Positions 34,681 to 47,335 of a DNA stretch of 64,000 nt are shown here, piece after piece. Source of the stretch: Paralvinella palmiformis. Its lineage: Eukaryota > Annelida > Polychaeta > Terebellida > Alvinellidae. The stretch spans positions 1,280,001-1,344,000 of the forward strand of contig JAODUP010000032.1 of assembly GCA_025642065.1 (NCBI GenBank), given 5' to 3'. A program made the position numbers and the translations under genes. A model generated the notes under the pieces. That model searched no databases. It was not told the origin of the DNA and saw nothing but the letters and a program-made list of their open reading frames with translations. How positions within the stretch are numbered: the stretch's first letter is position 1; each line of letters begins with the position of its first letter.

Positions 34681-34755
34681 AGTGACGGAGCAGGGGGTAC
34701 TATCGCCGGGAGCGAAATATATATGGGTGTTCCTGTTGGTGCATAGTAGAACAAC
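34681..34755 (+). mobile_element. End fragment of the CAGTGGCGGAG MITE family
   Basis: CAGTGACGGAGCAGGGGG then 'gaaatatatatgggtg' and 'gttggtgcatagtagaac', matching 33342-33420. The remainder of the element is absent. Confidence 0.6.
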
Positions 34756-35171
34756 TGTGACTTTTTTGCCTGGAACGAATGTCATAGGTCAATCTGTGAC
34801 TGTAGGATGTTTCATAGACAGTTAATCATCCGGTATATCTCCCAGATGTGACCAGCACCGAGGGTTAGCAAACCACTCACTCACTCACTCATTATTACCA
34901 TGGTGATTTACAGAAAATGAATTACACATCCGACCGAAATTGATAGTAAGATCCAGGATCTTTTGGGCCGAGTACCCCGCCCCCCCCCCATTCCTTTACA
35001 ATAGTTTAGACTATTTATCCCGTTCTTCCATTGTTGTCGCCTTTTGATGTCACTATATTATCCATGTTTCATCACCTTTCGTCGCAATTCGGACGAGGAA
35101 TCCTATTCGCAGCGAGCCAGAAGTGAAGTCCAGACGTTTACTCTCATCGTTTGTGATTGTCTTCTGATCAG

Positions 35172-35220
35172 GTGGTAGTGATATGTGGTCCAACACACTA
35201 CCAGCTAGACCACGGAGGCG
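35172..35220 (-). mobile_element. SINE B family, head fragment
   Basis: The minus strand reads CGCCTCCGTGGTCTAGCTGG (A box) and ends after 'ggaccacatatcactacc'. It is only the first ~49 bp of the SINE. Confidence 0.7.
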
Positions 35221-35480
35221 TTCTTCCCTTGTCAGTAGAATGAAATATGTTATTATGATATAAAGTCAATGCTTGTGATTGGGGGTTATTTCGCTATAAA
35301 CGAATGGATTATTATGGGACAGTTGACTATTGCGGACAAGTTTCTTAGAATATGTCACACATATAGAGCTTCATCCATTGGTTTTATCCAGAGACCTTCT
35401 CCATTAATTTAGAGCTGACAGTTCCATAGCCACTCTTCCACCACTTCACACGGTGTATGTCAGTTGAATTTCAGGGCACA

Positions 35481-35663
35481 CGATGGTTGATGTTTCACGG
35501 CCACTTTTCTGCACGTGGTAAGCTAAATGGGCCGAGTGACCTCCAATTGTAATGAAGCGAAGTCATAGATGAAATACCGTTTAGATATGCCCACGCCGAG
35601 ATTGGAACACGGGTGGTAGTGATCTGTGATCCAACACGCTGCCGTTAGACCACGGAGGCGCCC
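35481..35663 (-). mobile_element. tRNA-derived SINE, B family, copy 4
   Basis: Minus strand: GGCGCCTCCGTGGTCTAACG head, B box GTGTTCCAATCTCGG (one change from TTCGA), body and AAGTGGCCGTGAAACATCA end. Confidence 0.88.
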
Positions 35664-36607
35664 CAAAAAGTTGTTTACGTAGCTCAGAGCTTTGGTGCAC
35701 ACAAAGTTATCAAAACAAAGTTTTCCTGTGACAGCGCTAATTGCTGAACGCAAAAGGAAGACGATGACAATGTTTGACTTAGATAAAGATGCAGATCTGG
35801 GTAGGTCAAGGGAAAGGCCAGGTTATATCCAGATGATTAATGATATCGATGATCGCCAATAAACATACCTACATCCATCTGGTACAGATTAGCGTTTTTC
35901 ATACAATATGATTACTATAAATTTCCTCTATTTAATATTCATTAGCGTGTGCGTGCGTGCGTGCGTGCGTGTGTAAGTGTATGTGTGTGTGCGCGCCCGA
36001 GCGCGATCTTATATCTAGCCAAGTTTAATGGTTTTGCTTTGGAAAAGAGTCATTCAAACTTATCCAAAATATTTCTGCTCTACCATAGGTACAACATTTT
36101 AGAACCCACCACAATGGGGCTTTCCCGTGGAAGCGCGTTATATTCAGTTCTTAAATCATAAAGAATTTAATAAAATCCCCCTCATAGTTCATTGATTGAC
36201 GTGGTGACGGAGCTTGTATGTTTCAGTGGCACAGAGAGCTATGCCCGCAACTGGACTGGTCAATGGGTAGAGAGGCTAGACTAATATGGACGAAGGGTGA
36301 GATAACCTGAACAGAAACCCCGTTGTCGAAAGCCTATAGCATAATTTCATTGCTAAGTAGGTTACAACCACCCGCCATTGGCCAAAATATTCTTACGGGC
36401 TCGAGGAATTTGGTGTTGGTTAGCGAATAGACCAGATAACGAAAACGCTTCGGGAACGCCAATTGTTAAAACAATGCCTGTAAGACAGTCAACCGGATAT
36501 ACTTGTTTAATAAAGCTGATAGGCGAAGCGTCGGATAAATATAATAATATATAATAATAGCCGAAATGGCCGTTATTTTACCTTTGCTTGAATACCTCAA
36601 AACGAGG
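35664..36607. other. Unassigned stretch
   Basis: A short (GCGT)n/(GT)n tract at 35946-35993. No ORF or shared repeat recognised. Confidence 0.4.
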
Positions 36608-36778
36608 CTGATGATTTTGATGATTGCTATTTTACGGCCACTCTTGTGCAAATGGTAGGTTAAATGGGCTGAACGACCTACAAAAGTAATGAAGCGAAGT
36701 CAAAATTTAAACAACCTTCAGATATGCGCACGCCGAAATTCGAACTCCAACGCGCTACCAACTAGACCAAATGTAGGA
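36608..36778 (-). mobile_element. tRNA-derived SINE, B family, copy 5 (diverged)
   Basis: Minus strand: TAGTTGGTAGCGCGTTGG A-box area, a shortened B-box region (GAGTTCGAATTTCGG), then the body with GTTCAGCCCATTTAACC and GTGGCCGTAAAATAGC. Confidence 0.75.
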
Positions 36779-36859
36779 GACGCATATGGTATGTAATTAC
36801 AACTTCACCATCGGAACTTATTCTAAATATATTATTTGTAATAACTGGTAAGTAACAAA

Positions 36860-36861
<2 letters not shown>

Positions 36862-36945
<84 letters not shown>
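36862..36945. repeat. (GT)n-(AT)n-(GT)n microsatellite
   Basis: GT run, about 40 bp of AT, then a second GT run. Confidence 0.97.
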
Positions 36946-36947
<2 letters not shown>

Positions 36948-37289
36948 CGCGTGAGAATACACAATCACATTTAACTTATGCTTATACTCATATGCGTGCT
37001 TTGTTTGTTATTGTTATTGCTGGTGCTGTTGTTGTTATATATACTTCTCTAAATTGTTACAAGATAGTAAATGCTGTTTCTGATGTGCTCCGTGAAAACA
37101 TTTGCTGACCCCATGAATCGTAATATATATCATACATAAATTAGTGTAATTTATGATCTGATTAATTAAGCTTGTGATGTTTATATGTCCCCTTATAGAA
37201 TAATACAAACATCAGCTAATCTGTATAAAATCTCAGTTAGCAATAGTCTGAAATATATTTAAGGTATTTTACAAATTGCTTGATTATAC

Positions 37290-37755
37290 AGATTAACTGT
37301 AACATATACACACATATCTTGACTGAAATGAATACATAAAAGTTCGAGTTTCCCACCGGACTCATTGCTGTCATTTTGTAAACCCGCTGGTTTGGGGTGA
37401 AATTTCCGAGAAAGCAACCTATATTTTGTAAACAGATGATTTCTGATTGAATCTTTCATCTCTGGTATCAAATTAATATTCCGAGAATCATATCTTTCTT
37501 CTCGATTCATTGCAATATTGGCCTTTAAGACAACATTATGAGTTTTCCGAGTAACATTCAGCGGTGAACTACCGTTTTTACCAGCTTATGGTACCAGTCC
37601 GGTGTCGTCTACTATTAGTTTTAAAATCTACATCCGTAGTTCCTTTATACGATTGGAAAGGTCTATGGGTCGATTCCGAGATTACCAGTTTCTTTCTTTC
37701 GTCGCTTGGTGCAGCACTGTTTTCATCACTTAGGTACAAATACTAGCAGCAATTA
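37290..37755 (-). pseudogene. Possible broken minus-strand coding region of unknown identity
   Basis: Two successive minus-strand open segments: 37755-37590 (LSDENSAAPSDERKKLVISE..., about 55 codons, no ATG) and 37585-37290 (..NVTRKTHNVVLKANIAMN.., about 98 codons, RNHLFTKYRLLSRKFHPKP). They are in different frames and meet near a run of A's at the CTGGTAAAAACGG sequence. Composition looks more protein-like than the surrounding AT-rich DNA. I do not recognise the product. It may be a decayed gene, a sequencing slip, or chance. Confidence 0.25.
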
Positions 37756-39656
37756 AACAAGTAGAAAAGGTACGTATAGGTTCTGTCATATTTATTCGTT
37801 CCGAGCCTGTCATTCAACAACTGGATACTATTTTGTATCATAACCTTAAGAATTCTAATGTAAGATCTCAGTACACATATCTTTATTCCACGTCGCGTTG
37901 AATATTTTTTAATTTTACAGATTCCATATCTGGAGTTTTGCCAAATGTCGACTATTTTAGGTTCTGTTTACATTTTGTCAAAGTTTTTCATCCATTTGAT
38001 ATACACACGTTTATTTACAAGATTACAGTTATATACTCTGCCCAATTAATCACCAAACTTAATGGATTTTAGTTTCTTGTTTTAATGGTCAGATCAGAGT
38101 ATGTTTGAAAGGGTTCAGCCGACGACCGCCATTAACCTGGTAAAATCGCGTGGTGTATGTTCCACATTTAAACAAATATATTATGTCATCAAAATTAGAT
38201 GCTTTTTTCCAACTACATTTATTAATATTCAACGTAGCACAGATCAATGTTTTCTTGACACAAAAGTAGGCGGGTCATGATCCATTGGACAGTAAACCTA
38301 CAATATCTACCAAAAACAACGCTAAATACTAATAGACCTATTCTATTTCGTTATTGTTGATCCTTCAAAGGCATGATACAATCATTAAGCGAAGTCAACT
38401 TTATGCAGAGTGGTGACATTAAAACATAATCGAGCTAAACTCTTATCAACACACACACACACACACACACACACATGTTGGTGACGTCAGTACACAACTC
38501 TGTCCGTCGTAAATAGCCGAATTAAAACGACCGGCGCCGAATATTCATAAGGATGCCTTATATGGCTCCCGATTACTGCTCAGGATATAGACGAAGACAT
38601 ACTCTTTATTGATCCAAAATAATACAGGAATTCTTGTACACATTGAGAGTACCTTAGCTAATATACAGACATTCATAGTACTTATAACTCTGTTTGATTA
38701 CAAGTGGTGTATATCTTGATTACAGAATAATAATGACTAGATCGATATATGTTAAACAAATGAATTGAGTTTGGGACAACAGATTTCACATGCCATTGAC
38801 AGTTTGGGGAAGGAAATTTTCAAAGAGTCCATTTAATACATGCAAACATATAAACGAAACTCATAACGGTGTTACTTGAGTTATTGTTCATAACTTGGAC
38901 AACCGGTTGAATAGTAAACCTGTCAAGGTTTTAATTTAGAACCACATATTTTAACCTAACCGTAACGTGCTGTGATCAATTCCAAACTTCGCTTATAATA
39001 GTCATTGAGTCTTGTTAATTGATAAGAAGCGTACAATTAAGTGAAGGGTTGGATATTTGGACGACTTCTAATTTATCTAAACGCATGACGTAAAGTAAAA
39101 ACGTCTTATCTTTTATACGATATCTCCCGTAATCTTGGTATTATTTTCTCCTCTTAATTGCTCGAAATCTTATGAAAAAATATAGCACTATAGGCCCCTA
39201 TTAAACAGTGGTATTGTTGAACTATCTGACCCCGGCTCAACAGTATTTATATTTATGCTGGCTTCATCGATCATAATTATTTTACGACCATCGACCATTG
39301 GCTTTGAATACCCGCATATTATTGCCAACAAGATTCCATCATGAATGACGCAAGCTAGTAAGGTCAAACAGTACATCGTATCATATTATTATATTATCGG
39401 TCATAATTTATTCGATTCTGTGTTGATATCAGATGCGAAACTACGATTGTAACTGACCAAGAACAATTATATTTGGACGTCTATCAACGACATTTTTGGG
39501 ATGTTTTTTTTTTCTTTCCGGGGGGCTTTGCGGCTTAATACATTAGCTCTAACAGACTCTATTTAAGATTCTCTCAATGCATCGCGAAATGTATGAATAC
39601 ATTTCTGATGTCGGATCATGGAGGATGTATAAGTATGGCTGATTGATGTGTGATGA
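37756..39656. other. Gene-free stretch
   Basis: No gene recognised. (AC)n at 38446-38475. ORF 39188-39376 has no recognisable features. Confidence 0.4.
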
Positions 39657-39855
39657 AGATGATGATGATGATGATGATGATTGGCGTTTTACGGCCACTT
39701 TTGTGCACAAGGTAGGCTAAATGGGCCGAGCGACCTCCAAAGGTAATGAGACGAAGTGAAAGACGAAACAACCTTCAGTTATGTCCACGTCGGGATTCGA
39801 ACACGGGTGGTAGTGATCTGTGATCCAGCACGCTACTGCTAGACCACGGAGGCGC
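39657..39855 (-). mobile_element. tRNA-derived SINE, B family, copy 6
   Basis: Minus strand: GGCGCCTCCGTGGTCTAGCA head, B box GTGTTCGAATCCCGA, body 'ttacctttggaggtcg', GTGGCCGTAAAACGCC, and a (ATC)n 3' tail at 39657-39682. It is the cleanest full-length copy in the window. Confidence 0.92.
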
Positions 39856-40354
39856 CCCTTGATGTGTCGGTACCTACAGTTGTCACATTTATTACGTGTT
39901 TTATACCGAGTTTCTCTCTAAACAAATGTATTTCACAAAAATATCTGCTTCACACATATCTGCTTCGTGAATGTAAAAGAATAACGGTTGTTTATAAACA
40001 AACCCACACCCGGGGATTCGAACTGAAATACGAAGAGGATTTACTTATTAATTTTTAGCGAATTAGCTATGAACAACGCACCAGTTAATGGCTTACATTA
40101 ATAAACAGAAGTGGTACATACGTTTCAACTGGACTCCTGCCTTTTACTGAACGGGTTCTTTGGAAGTATATCACTTCAACGGCGTCACGCTCGGCCTTTA
40201 ACCACTGAGACTCCAGAAACCGCGATAACACTGAGAAATCTGCCACGAGCGTCGGCTTTTTAAGCAGCAGTGTGGCTAAATTTGCTTCAAGGCTGCCTGA
40301 TAAACACCAGCTGATGGATGACATGGCGGTCTTATGACCCGATTTTTGTGAGGT

Positions 40355-40357
<3 letters not shown>

Positions 40358-40386
<29 letters not shown>

Positions 40387-40418
40387 CCCCCCCACACACA
40401 CAGAGAGAGAGAGAGATG
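40358..40418. repeat. (GA)n tract, interrupted
   Basis: Two GA runs separated by CCCCCCCACACACA. Confidence 0.95.
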
Positions 40419-40461
40419 GAGACCCACACAACTTTAGAGACCGAATCTAAATCCCTATCAG

Positions 40462-41447
40462 TGTGCGACATTAATGCTTGACCGGGACCAGTGTTTCAGA
40501 GCCCGGTCTAGTATCGTTGCCATAGTACTCCCGGTCAAGTGTCCATTTTAATGGAAACACTATAACAACAAGTACAGAGCTGCCGGCTAATTCTAACAGC
40601 TAACCGACAAATAACCAAACTCGCGATCTGTTTATTAACTTGTGACATATCAATGAACAAACACACAAATAACTTCACTGACGATATTCCGTCAAATCTA
40701 AGACACATGTCTTGCGACTATGAATCAAATTGGCGTAACCTGGCAACGTCACAATTAACATTCGCGCCTTCCCGAATGGCCAATGTTCTGCAATTTATCT
40801 GAATATGTAAATGAGCCTTCCGAGTTAAGAAAAAGTTGTTGTTCGCTCTAAAACCCGTTAAAATGTGGCGATTCGTAAAAGGAGTGGAGCCAAGGGTACC
40901 GAAATTAAAACTTTAAAATCACACTGAAAAATTGATAAGATATCCAACTATATGCGCATAGGCGAGCGTTTTGCGTTAATCTTTTTGAAACTATACTGGA
41001 ATGTTGCCAAATAAATAAAAACAAAAACAAAACTGCCGATAAAACTGGGTTTTCATGCACACTGAATGGTTGAATGTTATTGTTCGTCAATATCCTGACC
41101 ACGGATCTGTTGCGTAAAAGAAGTAAGTGACGTCATCCATTACTTTTGTTCTAATGGTTGACTACTCCGTCAACTTTATCTTGCACGCGGATAATTTATT
41201 AATAATAATTAATTAATTATGCGATAGTATATGCACGCATCCTCAGTCCATGCATACAGAGAGTGGTGACGTCACAAACAACATGTGAATGACAACATTT
41301 GACAGGTCAAAGGTAGGATATTACCGAATATCCATGATGATTCCATATAAGGATATTTAATGCTGCCTAGAGATAAACTCCGCTTACCTGTATGCGACGT
41401 TTTATTCAACCATTTATGCGCATATTAAAATTATGATATTTAAAAGG
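40462..41447. repeat. ~1-kb interspersed repeat, copy 1
   Basis: Starts 'gcgacattaatgc' and contains CAGTGTTTCAGAGCCCGG, 'gatctgtttattaact', 'cgatattccgtcaaatct', 'atgacgtcacaaacaac'-like words, and ends 'gatatttaaaag'. All of these occur in the same order and orientation at 62213-63912. The palindrome TGACGTCA lies at about 41267-41274. No ORF spans the repeat. A hAT-like coding fragment begins just past its end. Confidence 0.8.
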
Positions 41448-42110
41448 TGGAAGCCACAAGAATTGCAGATTTTACTGCTTGGCCATTACATGACAACAAT
41501 GATAGGATTGATTTTGGAAATAGTGATGTTGAGGTTAGTACAACCCACTTCAAGGGCATACATGAACATACTGATGTCATGATTGATGATGTTTTGACAG
41601 AATGGGAAATGATGAAGTTTAATTTAATGGAAAGCAAGTTGAAGCAGGCCAACACAAATATGAACCATATATTATTGGTTACATTTAGATTTTTGTTCAT
41701 TTATTAATTAAGTCCACTTATAGACATGTAAACATGTTAATCCAGGTTCTTTATTAGTTGATTAATCTCTTTACTGATTTCAAAATACAGCAATAAATGA
41801 CCTGGCGACCATTCAGCTAGCTGACAGATGCAGCTGTTGATAAGTTGCACCCAGATCCTGCAATCCAAGAATAGTTGAAGAGCAGGAATCGTAAGACGAG
41901 GTCTAGATTAATGGATAGCGAGCCGAAATTAAAGAGACTTCGGACAGTTGAACTACCAGTGGCTGGTAGTGAATTTATGGATAGATAATGAAGAACATAG
42001 TAAGAGTGCAGAGGAAGAGGTAATTGGATCTGAGGAAGATACAGAGGAGACACATAATGAAGAGGAAGAAGATCAATAAAAGGACGATGCAATCCCAAAC
42101 TTTGAAATAG
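41440..42110 (+). pseudogene. hAT-type transposase C-terminal fragment
   Basis: An open stretch (41447-41704) with DFTAWPLHDNNDRIDFG and THFKGIHEHTDVMIDDVLTE then WEMMKFNLME resembles the region before the dimerisation domain of hAT proteins (…DG…L…HF…D..LDEW…K). It is followed, in shifted frames, by basic then acidic pieces (MDSEPKLKRLRTVELP; SAEEEVIGSEEDTEE). It is disrupted and truncated at both ends. Confidence 0.45.
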
Positions 42111-42239
42111 ATGATAACTGATTATGCCTGAATTATTATGTTGGATTACCTGCTTACGTAAATAGAGCTTGTAAATTTAAATTATTTTACTAGACCTGCA
42201 GGTCCAGTAAGGCTACAAGTTTGTTTCACACTCTGCATA

Positions 42240-42904
42240 TTGTTATAGCCCATTTATGTTTATATAACAAGTATTTATCGGCTGCCATTATAGCGGTCGT
42301 TCCGTATTTTGGTTAGATGTCGGTCAATAAATTGTGTTAGTAAACAGCCGCAAAAAAAAATATTTTATGTAGTTTCTGTGACTTTCAAACTCGGTCTCAT
42401 TTCATTGCTATTTCTCTGCTCTACTGGATTAAACTGTATGCATCTGTCTCTGAATCTTACAAACGAAAGAATAACCCCGATATCTGTTCCGTATTCTGAC
42501 AACCCATTGTTAAGACAATCTTCGGTTGACGGTGCCTCTGAATCGCCATTTTTTGAGTAGGTAACATTTGACACCAAATTTAAAAAAAAACTATTTTGTT
42601 GTTGTTTTACAGCCAAGTGAAGGATAAAACACCCTTCTAACATAAGCACTCCATGATTCTAACCCCAACGGTAGAGCTTTGTGACCAACCACGCTACCAG
42701 TTAAGATTTGGGATTCCTCCCCTTCCCCCACCATACCTATATCAAATAATCTGTTTGCCGTTAACTGATATATTGTTTTTACTAGACGGATACCCAAACG
42801 CATCTCTCCAGGTGAGAATAATCATAAAAAACGTCGTTTATATAGTACCTCAATCGGATGCTATATTACGTGTCATTATCTAATGCTGATGTGTTGATAA
42901 TGCA
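42240..42904. other. Unassigned stretch
   Basis: ORFs exist on both strands over 42309-42883, overlapping each other and with no recognisable motif; I treat them as chance. Confidence 0.35.
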
Positions 42905-45900
42905 CGTATTCAATTGTTGTTGCCGAAGTCGGGGTCTTTAGACAAAATAATTAAATCAAAAATATTTATCAGAGTATTGTGATGTCAGAAAAATGTGTTT
43001 TAGTGCAATGGCATTTTGCTAGAAGGCAATTATTATAACATGTATTATGGTGGAGGTGTTATAAAGCCCTTCTAAGCCGGTTATATACACCAGTATGACT
43101 GATAAAAGATAAAAACAATGCTCTTAGTGTTGAAATAGCAAACTTACATAATAGGTCATAACCTGCCCTAGTAGTGACTAGTTACTAACTGTGATATATT
43201 AGTCATGTAGCAGCTAGCTTACAAAGTACTAGTTTAATCTGGTTAAAAAAAATTATTTGTTCAAAATCATACATTTGTCATATTATAAACTTAAACTAGT
43301 ACAATGTTTAAATGGATAATTGGGATAACAAGGCTTATATTGAATCAATTTTTATAATAAAATAAATAATTAAATAAATAAACCTATGCTAGCTATGACT
43401 TCCGTCTGAGTGGTATATAGTCTAGCTAGAAGGTTATGTTAGCACTAAGTTCAAAAGGGTCAGTAATCGTTTACTAGAGATTAGCCAGTCTTAAATATGT
43501 AATGCTTAGAACAGTAACTAAAAATTCCACAATAATAATCACTAAATATACCTGATATCGTAGATATAGGGAAATAATTCAAATTACTGGAGGGCCGCCA
43601 TTACGGCTGCACCGGAAGCCATATTCGAAGGCGGGAAGGAGCAAACTGAAATGCTCTGACCTCACATCGGCGATCTTTATATTGACACAGAGTAGTATAG
43701 TTTCTGTTGAGCGTTAACATCTGAGCCATTTTGAATCATCTTCCTCTTGTCAGGTTCCTTCTGGCTCAAACTGATATGGTTGTATGTCATTCATGGTGTA
43801 ATTTTAACAACGCTGTTGCGTTATGTTCTGGCATAGGTCTGCTCATATTTGTTTATATGCTTTTGTACGGGCTCTACAAACTTCAGGTTAACCGAATACG
43901 CTGAAGTGACCTCAGCATTCAGGAGCTTCCGGTCTCTGTCAAGTTTTAAAATGGTAGTGCCCACAGGTCATTAAAAGTCGATTAATCAGATTATTTAATA
44001 TGTGGGTGAACGTTTACATATTTTGACATTATTTATGATATTTGTGAGTATAGCTGTATTAGTCCTCAAAGTTTTAAATGAAGGTGGATTATCCCTTTAA
44101 TGTCATTTAACTAAGACTCGATATTTATGAGCAACATTTGTCCTTTTTATATAAGAAACTTTGATACTTTGTATCTAAACGTCATTGGCCAGTCTGTTTC
44201 TTTACCTGACTCATCCCATACACTGTATAGTATTGGGTACTTGATGTTAATTTACTTGTTACAAATTGAGCAGAACAATTCGAGGGAAACCATTTTGCTT
44301 ATTGTGTCAACCAAAGGTCAGTGGGAAGGAATCCCGAAGTGATTCACGCAATAATCATTGAGTGTTATAATATTTGAAAAAGCAAGTGTTAATCTGCGAA
44401 GTATATTAAAGTTTACTTCTTTTACTAGGACTAATAACTATTTTTGGTATATAAATTATACAAAAAGATAACCATATAACATATCTGTACAGTATATAGA
44501 CACAAATAAACACAACAACATAACAATAAATGGTCACATATTGAGGTTTTATGTGTTGGTGATACACGTATCCCGGTTAGAGTTAGAAATTCAATTGTTG
44601 CTGCCGAAGTCGGGGTCTTTAGACAAAAGAATGAAATCAAAATGATATATCAGAGTATTGTGATGTCAAAAAAAGGTATTCGTAGTACAATGGCATTTTG
44701 CTAGGAGGCTATTGTTATAACATGTATTATGGTGGACGTGTTATATAGCTCTTCTAAGCAGATTGTATACACCAGTATGACTGATAAACGATGAAAACAA
44801 TGCTCTTATTGTTGAAATAGCAAACCTACATAATAGCAGTGACTAATGATTAACCATAATATACGAGTCAAGAAGTTTATGAGCAAGAGTTTGATAGTCT
44901 GTATCTAAACGTCATTGGCCAGTCTTTTACTTGTCATCATATTTGTCCTTTAGCTAGTTCTATATCTATATTCATGGCTGCTGACTGTAACAAACTGAAG
45001 CCGCTGAAAGTTATCGGATAAAACATCAACTAAAGTAGGTCACTGCCGTTATTCTAGTTAAGCCTTATAAAACGAAACATTATCTTGTCAAAATTAATAT
45101 AATACAACAAATATTATTTAATACGTAAAGATAATTTTGAAATGAATAAACAGAAAGGCGATGGCTAACGTCATTGTAATAATGAAAACTACCTAATGAT
45201 ATCGGATAACTTTAACAAGTCAAATTATATAACTGAAGTTAAACAGTGCACAAAAACATGAAAATACTCAAAGATTTACATCACTAATTTTCAATAATAG
45301 CTTTCACAAAAGATCACGTTTTAGCACTGTTTCCATCCAATTTTTCCATAATTTTACAACGCATAAACTCATTCAAAAAAATATTTATATTACAATAGAA
45401 TTTATTGCTGAATGCTGTAGATGTTTGTAGGATATAAATAATTGATATGTTTTATCATATAAAAATGACCTTTAAGAAATATTGTTTGAGTGGTGTTATT
45501 GGATTTTAGCATAACTGATCCTTGAGTTCAATGACATCCACACATTTAAAGTAATTAAATTATTTACATAATATACTAGTTTTATGTATAAATTGCACAT
45601 TACATCTAACATTCTCGATATCTTTAATTAATTTAGTCTTGGTTAATATTTTACAAGAGTAAAGACACAATATATTATATAGAACAGTCCAAACAATCCA
45701 TATGTTTTCTTTTTGTACCTCCCCCATTTCATACAATGTATGGATGTATAGTATTGGGTACTCCGGGTTAATTTACTTCTTACAAACTGAGCAGAGCAAT
45801 TATAGGAAAATCATATTGCTTATTGTGCCAACCAAAGATCTGCGGGGAGGAATTCTGAAGTGATTCACGCAATAATCATTGAGTGTTATAATATTTAATA

Positions 45901-46010
45901 AACCAAGCGTTACTATTTGAAGTACCGGTATATTAAAGTTCACATCTTCCACTAGTACTAAGAACTATTTTGGGTGTATAAATTATACAAAAATATAACC
46001 ATATAGCACA
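42905..46010. repeat. Tandem segmental duplication (A-B, A'-B')
   Basis: Unit A (42905-43165) with 'gttgccgaagtcggggtctt' recurs at 44590-44850. Unit B (44127-44460), with 'cgtcattggccagtct' and 'gaagtgattcacgcaataat', recurs in two pieces at 44875-44935 and 45715-46010. The order A, B, A', B' in one orientation implies a tandem duplication of about 1.0-1.7 kb. The MITE at 43491-44100 sits only in the first unit, and ~780 bp separate the two parts of B'. Confidence 0.82.
43491..44100. mobile_element. TTAA MITE, copy 2 (starts at an internal TTAA)
   Basis: Matches 20931-21552 closely throughout ('aaaattccacaataataatc', 'accggaagcc', 'gaatcatcttcctcttgtca') and ends with GGATTATCCCTTTAA. Its left edge is TTAAATATGT, which in copy 1 is internal, 33 bp from the end, so the left TIR is missing. 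Confidence 0.85.
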
Positions 46011-46939
46011 CCTTTTTATTATTTAGACACCGAAAAACAATAGCAAAAAATTAAAATAACAAAATGGTCATATGTCTATTCGGCAAAATATTCTCTCAGC
46101 CAAAAGCCAATTCGGTCAAATATCCTGCGGCAAAATGTTCATCTTCCAAATATCCATCGATTACTTATCTACTTATTCAGTAAAATAACAGGATGGTCAC
46201 AGTCAACATGACTGCGTCACCAAAAACAAAAATCTTTTAGAGTCGAAACCGCTGAGGCGAAACATGGTCATTGTTGAAGTTTTATAGTCGAGATTGTCGA
46301 TAATATATTTCTTTATGTTAATATTGTGTTGGCCTTCTAACCTGATAGTCACGTCGTTCTTGAGCTGATGGCTATGTTCAAGAGAACTGGATAAGAATGT
46401 ACTATAATGACCTCGATTAGCACTCGTGCGTATCACTCAAATAAACAATTAACTTAATTTTAACAAAAGCTGTCCTTGACTCGTATCCGTATGTCACTCA
46501 TTTAGAGGGCCTGTCGTTACTGCACTTGTCGTTTTTTTAAAGAACTGTTTTCATATATTTCGGTAAACAAGAGGTCATGCACTGCGTTATTTTTTGGTGT
46601 CAATAAAAGAGGCCAGATATTTCAATCCCGAATAGGCGACGTACGGAATTAAGATTAATCGAACAACAAAGATGTTCCACTAGTATTCACAAAAGAAGAT
46701 TTTGTTGGCAAATGTGAAACTTTTCTTGGATAAATTAAAAAAAACCCAGCAATGAACTGTTGAGTATACTATAATATATTCACGATAATCTCCTTCTCTC
46801 CGTCTATGAGTACGTTCACGTGTGTGATAATAATAATTAATATGTAACCTACATCGAATTACACGAATATGAATGTTTTCTGGCGTCACTATTTCGTAAC
46901 CTACTCAGTTTTTAAACTTCTAACTGTTTCCTGGTTTAG
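46011..46939. other. Unassigned stretch
   Basis: Short repeated words (CGGCAAAATATTC, CGGTCAAATATCC) at 46080-46150. No gene recognised. Confidence 0.4.
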
Positions 46940-47299
46940 GTTTTGTTGTTCGGGGAGAATCCCCAGGTTGTCGCTTAATCAGCACAGTCTCTATGTTGGA
47001 GTGGTTGAGAAACCTCCTCGCCCACCACTCACAGGGGAGCAGTACGGAAAGATGGAGCCGAAATACCCTGAGGGTGGTCACTGCCGGAGTGTTTTACGTC
47101 CTCAGGGGATTTTTAACGTCCCCCTTTATTTTAAATAATTCAGTGGAGACGGCAGCGCCATTTAACGTGGTCAGCCACCCACGATGTAGTGAGCCGAGAA
47201 ATTAATCCCTGGAAAAGTTTCGACCTCTTACGGGGTTCGAACCTGCGACCGTTGGCACCAAGTGCCGGGTGCTTAACCGCTAGGCCACCGAAGCTCACT
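46940..47299 (-). mobile_element. tRNA-derived SINE, A family, copy 3
   Basis: Minus strand: head GTGGCCTAGCGGTTAAGC (A box), CGCAGGTTCGAACCCCG (B box), tail CCTGGGGATTCTCCCCG plus 'aacaacaaaacc'. Nearly identical to copy 2 at 15329-15677. Confidence 0.92.
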
Positions 47300-47335
47300 A
47301 TTCCTCGTTGTATATTACCAGAGAGCTTAAATATA

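Noticed and set aside
36762..37108. Overlapping frames with Thr-His, Val-Cys and Tyr-Ile repeats
   Set aside because: They are translations of GT and AT microsatellites.
41817..42098. 93-codon minus-strand frame
   Set aside because: It is the antisense of the hAT-like C-terminal tail on the plus strand.
46869..47205. Plus-strand frames over the SINE at 46.9 kb
   Set aside because: They are antisense readings of a tRNA-derived SINE; the same peptide pieces appear in the frame at 15312-15494 for that reason.
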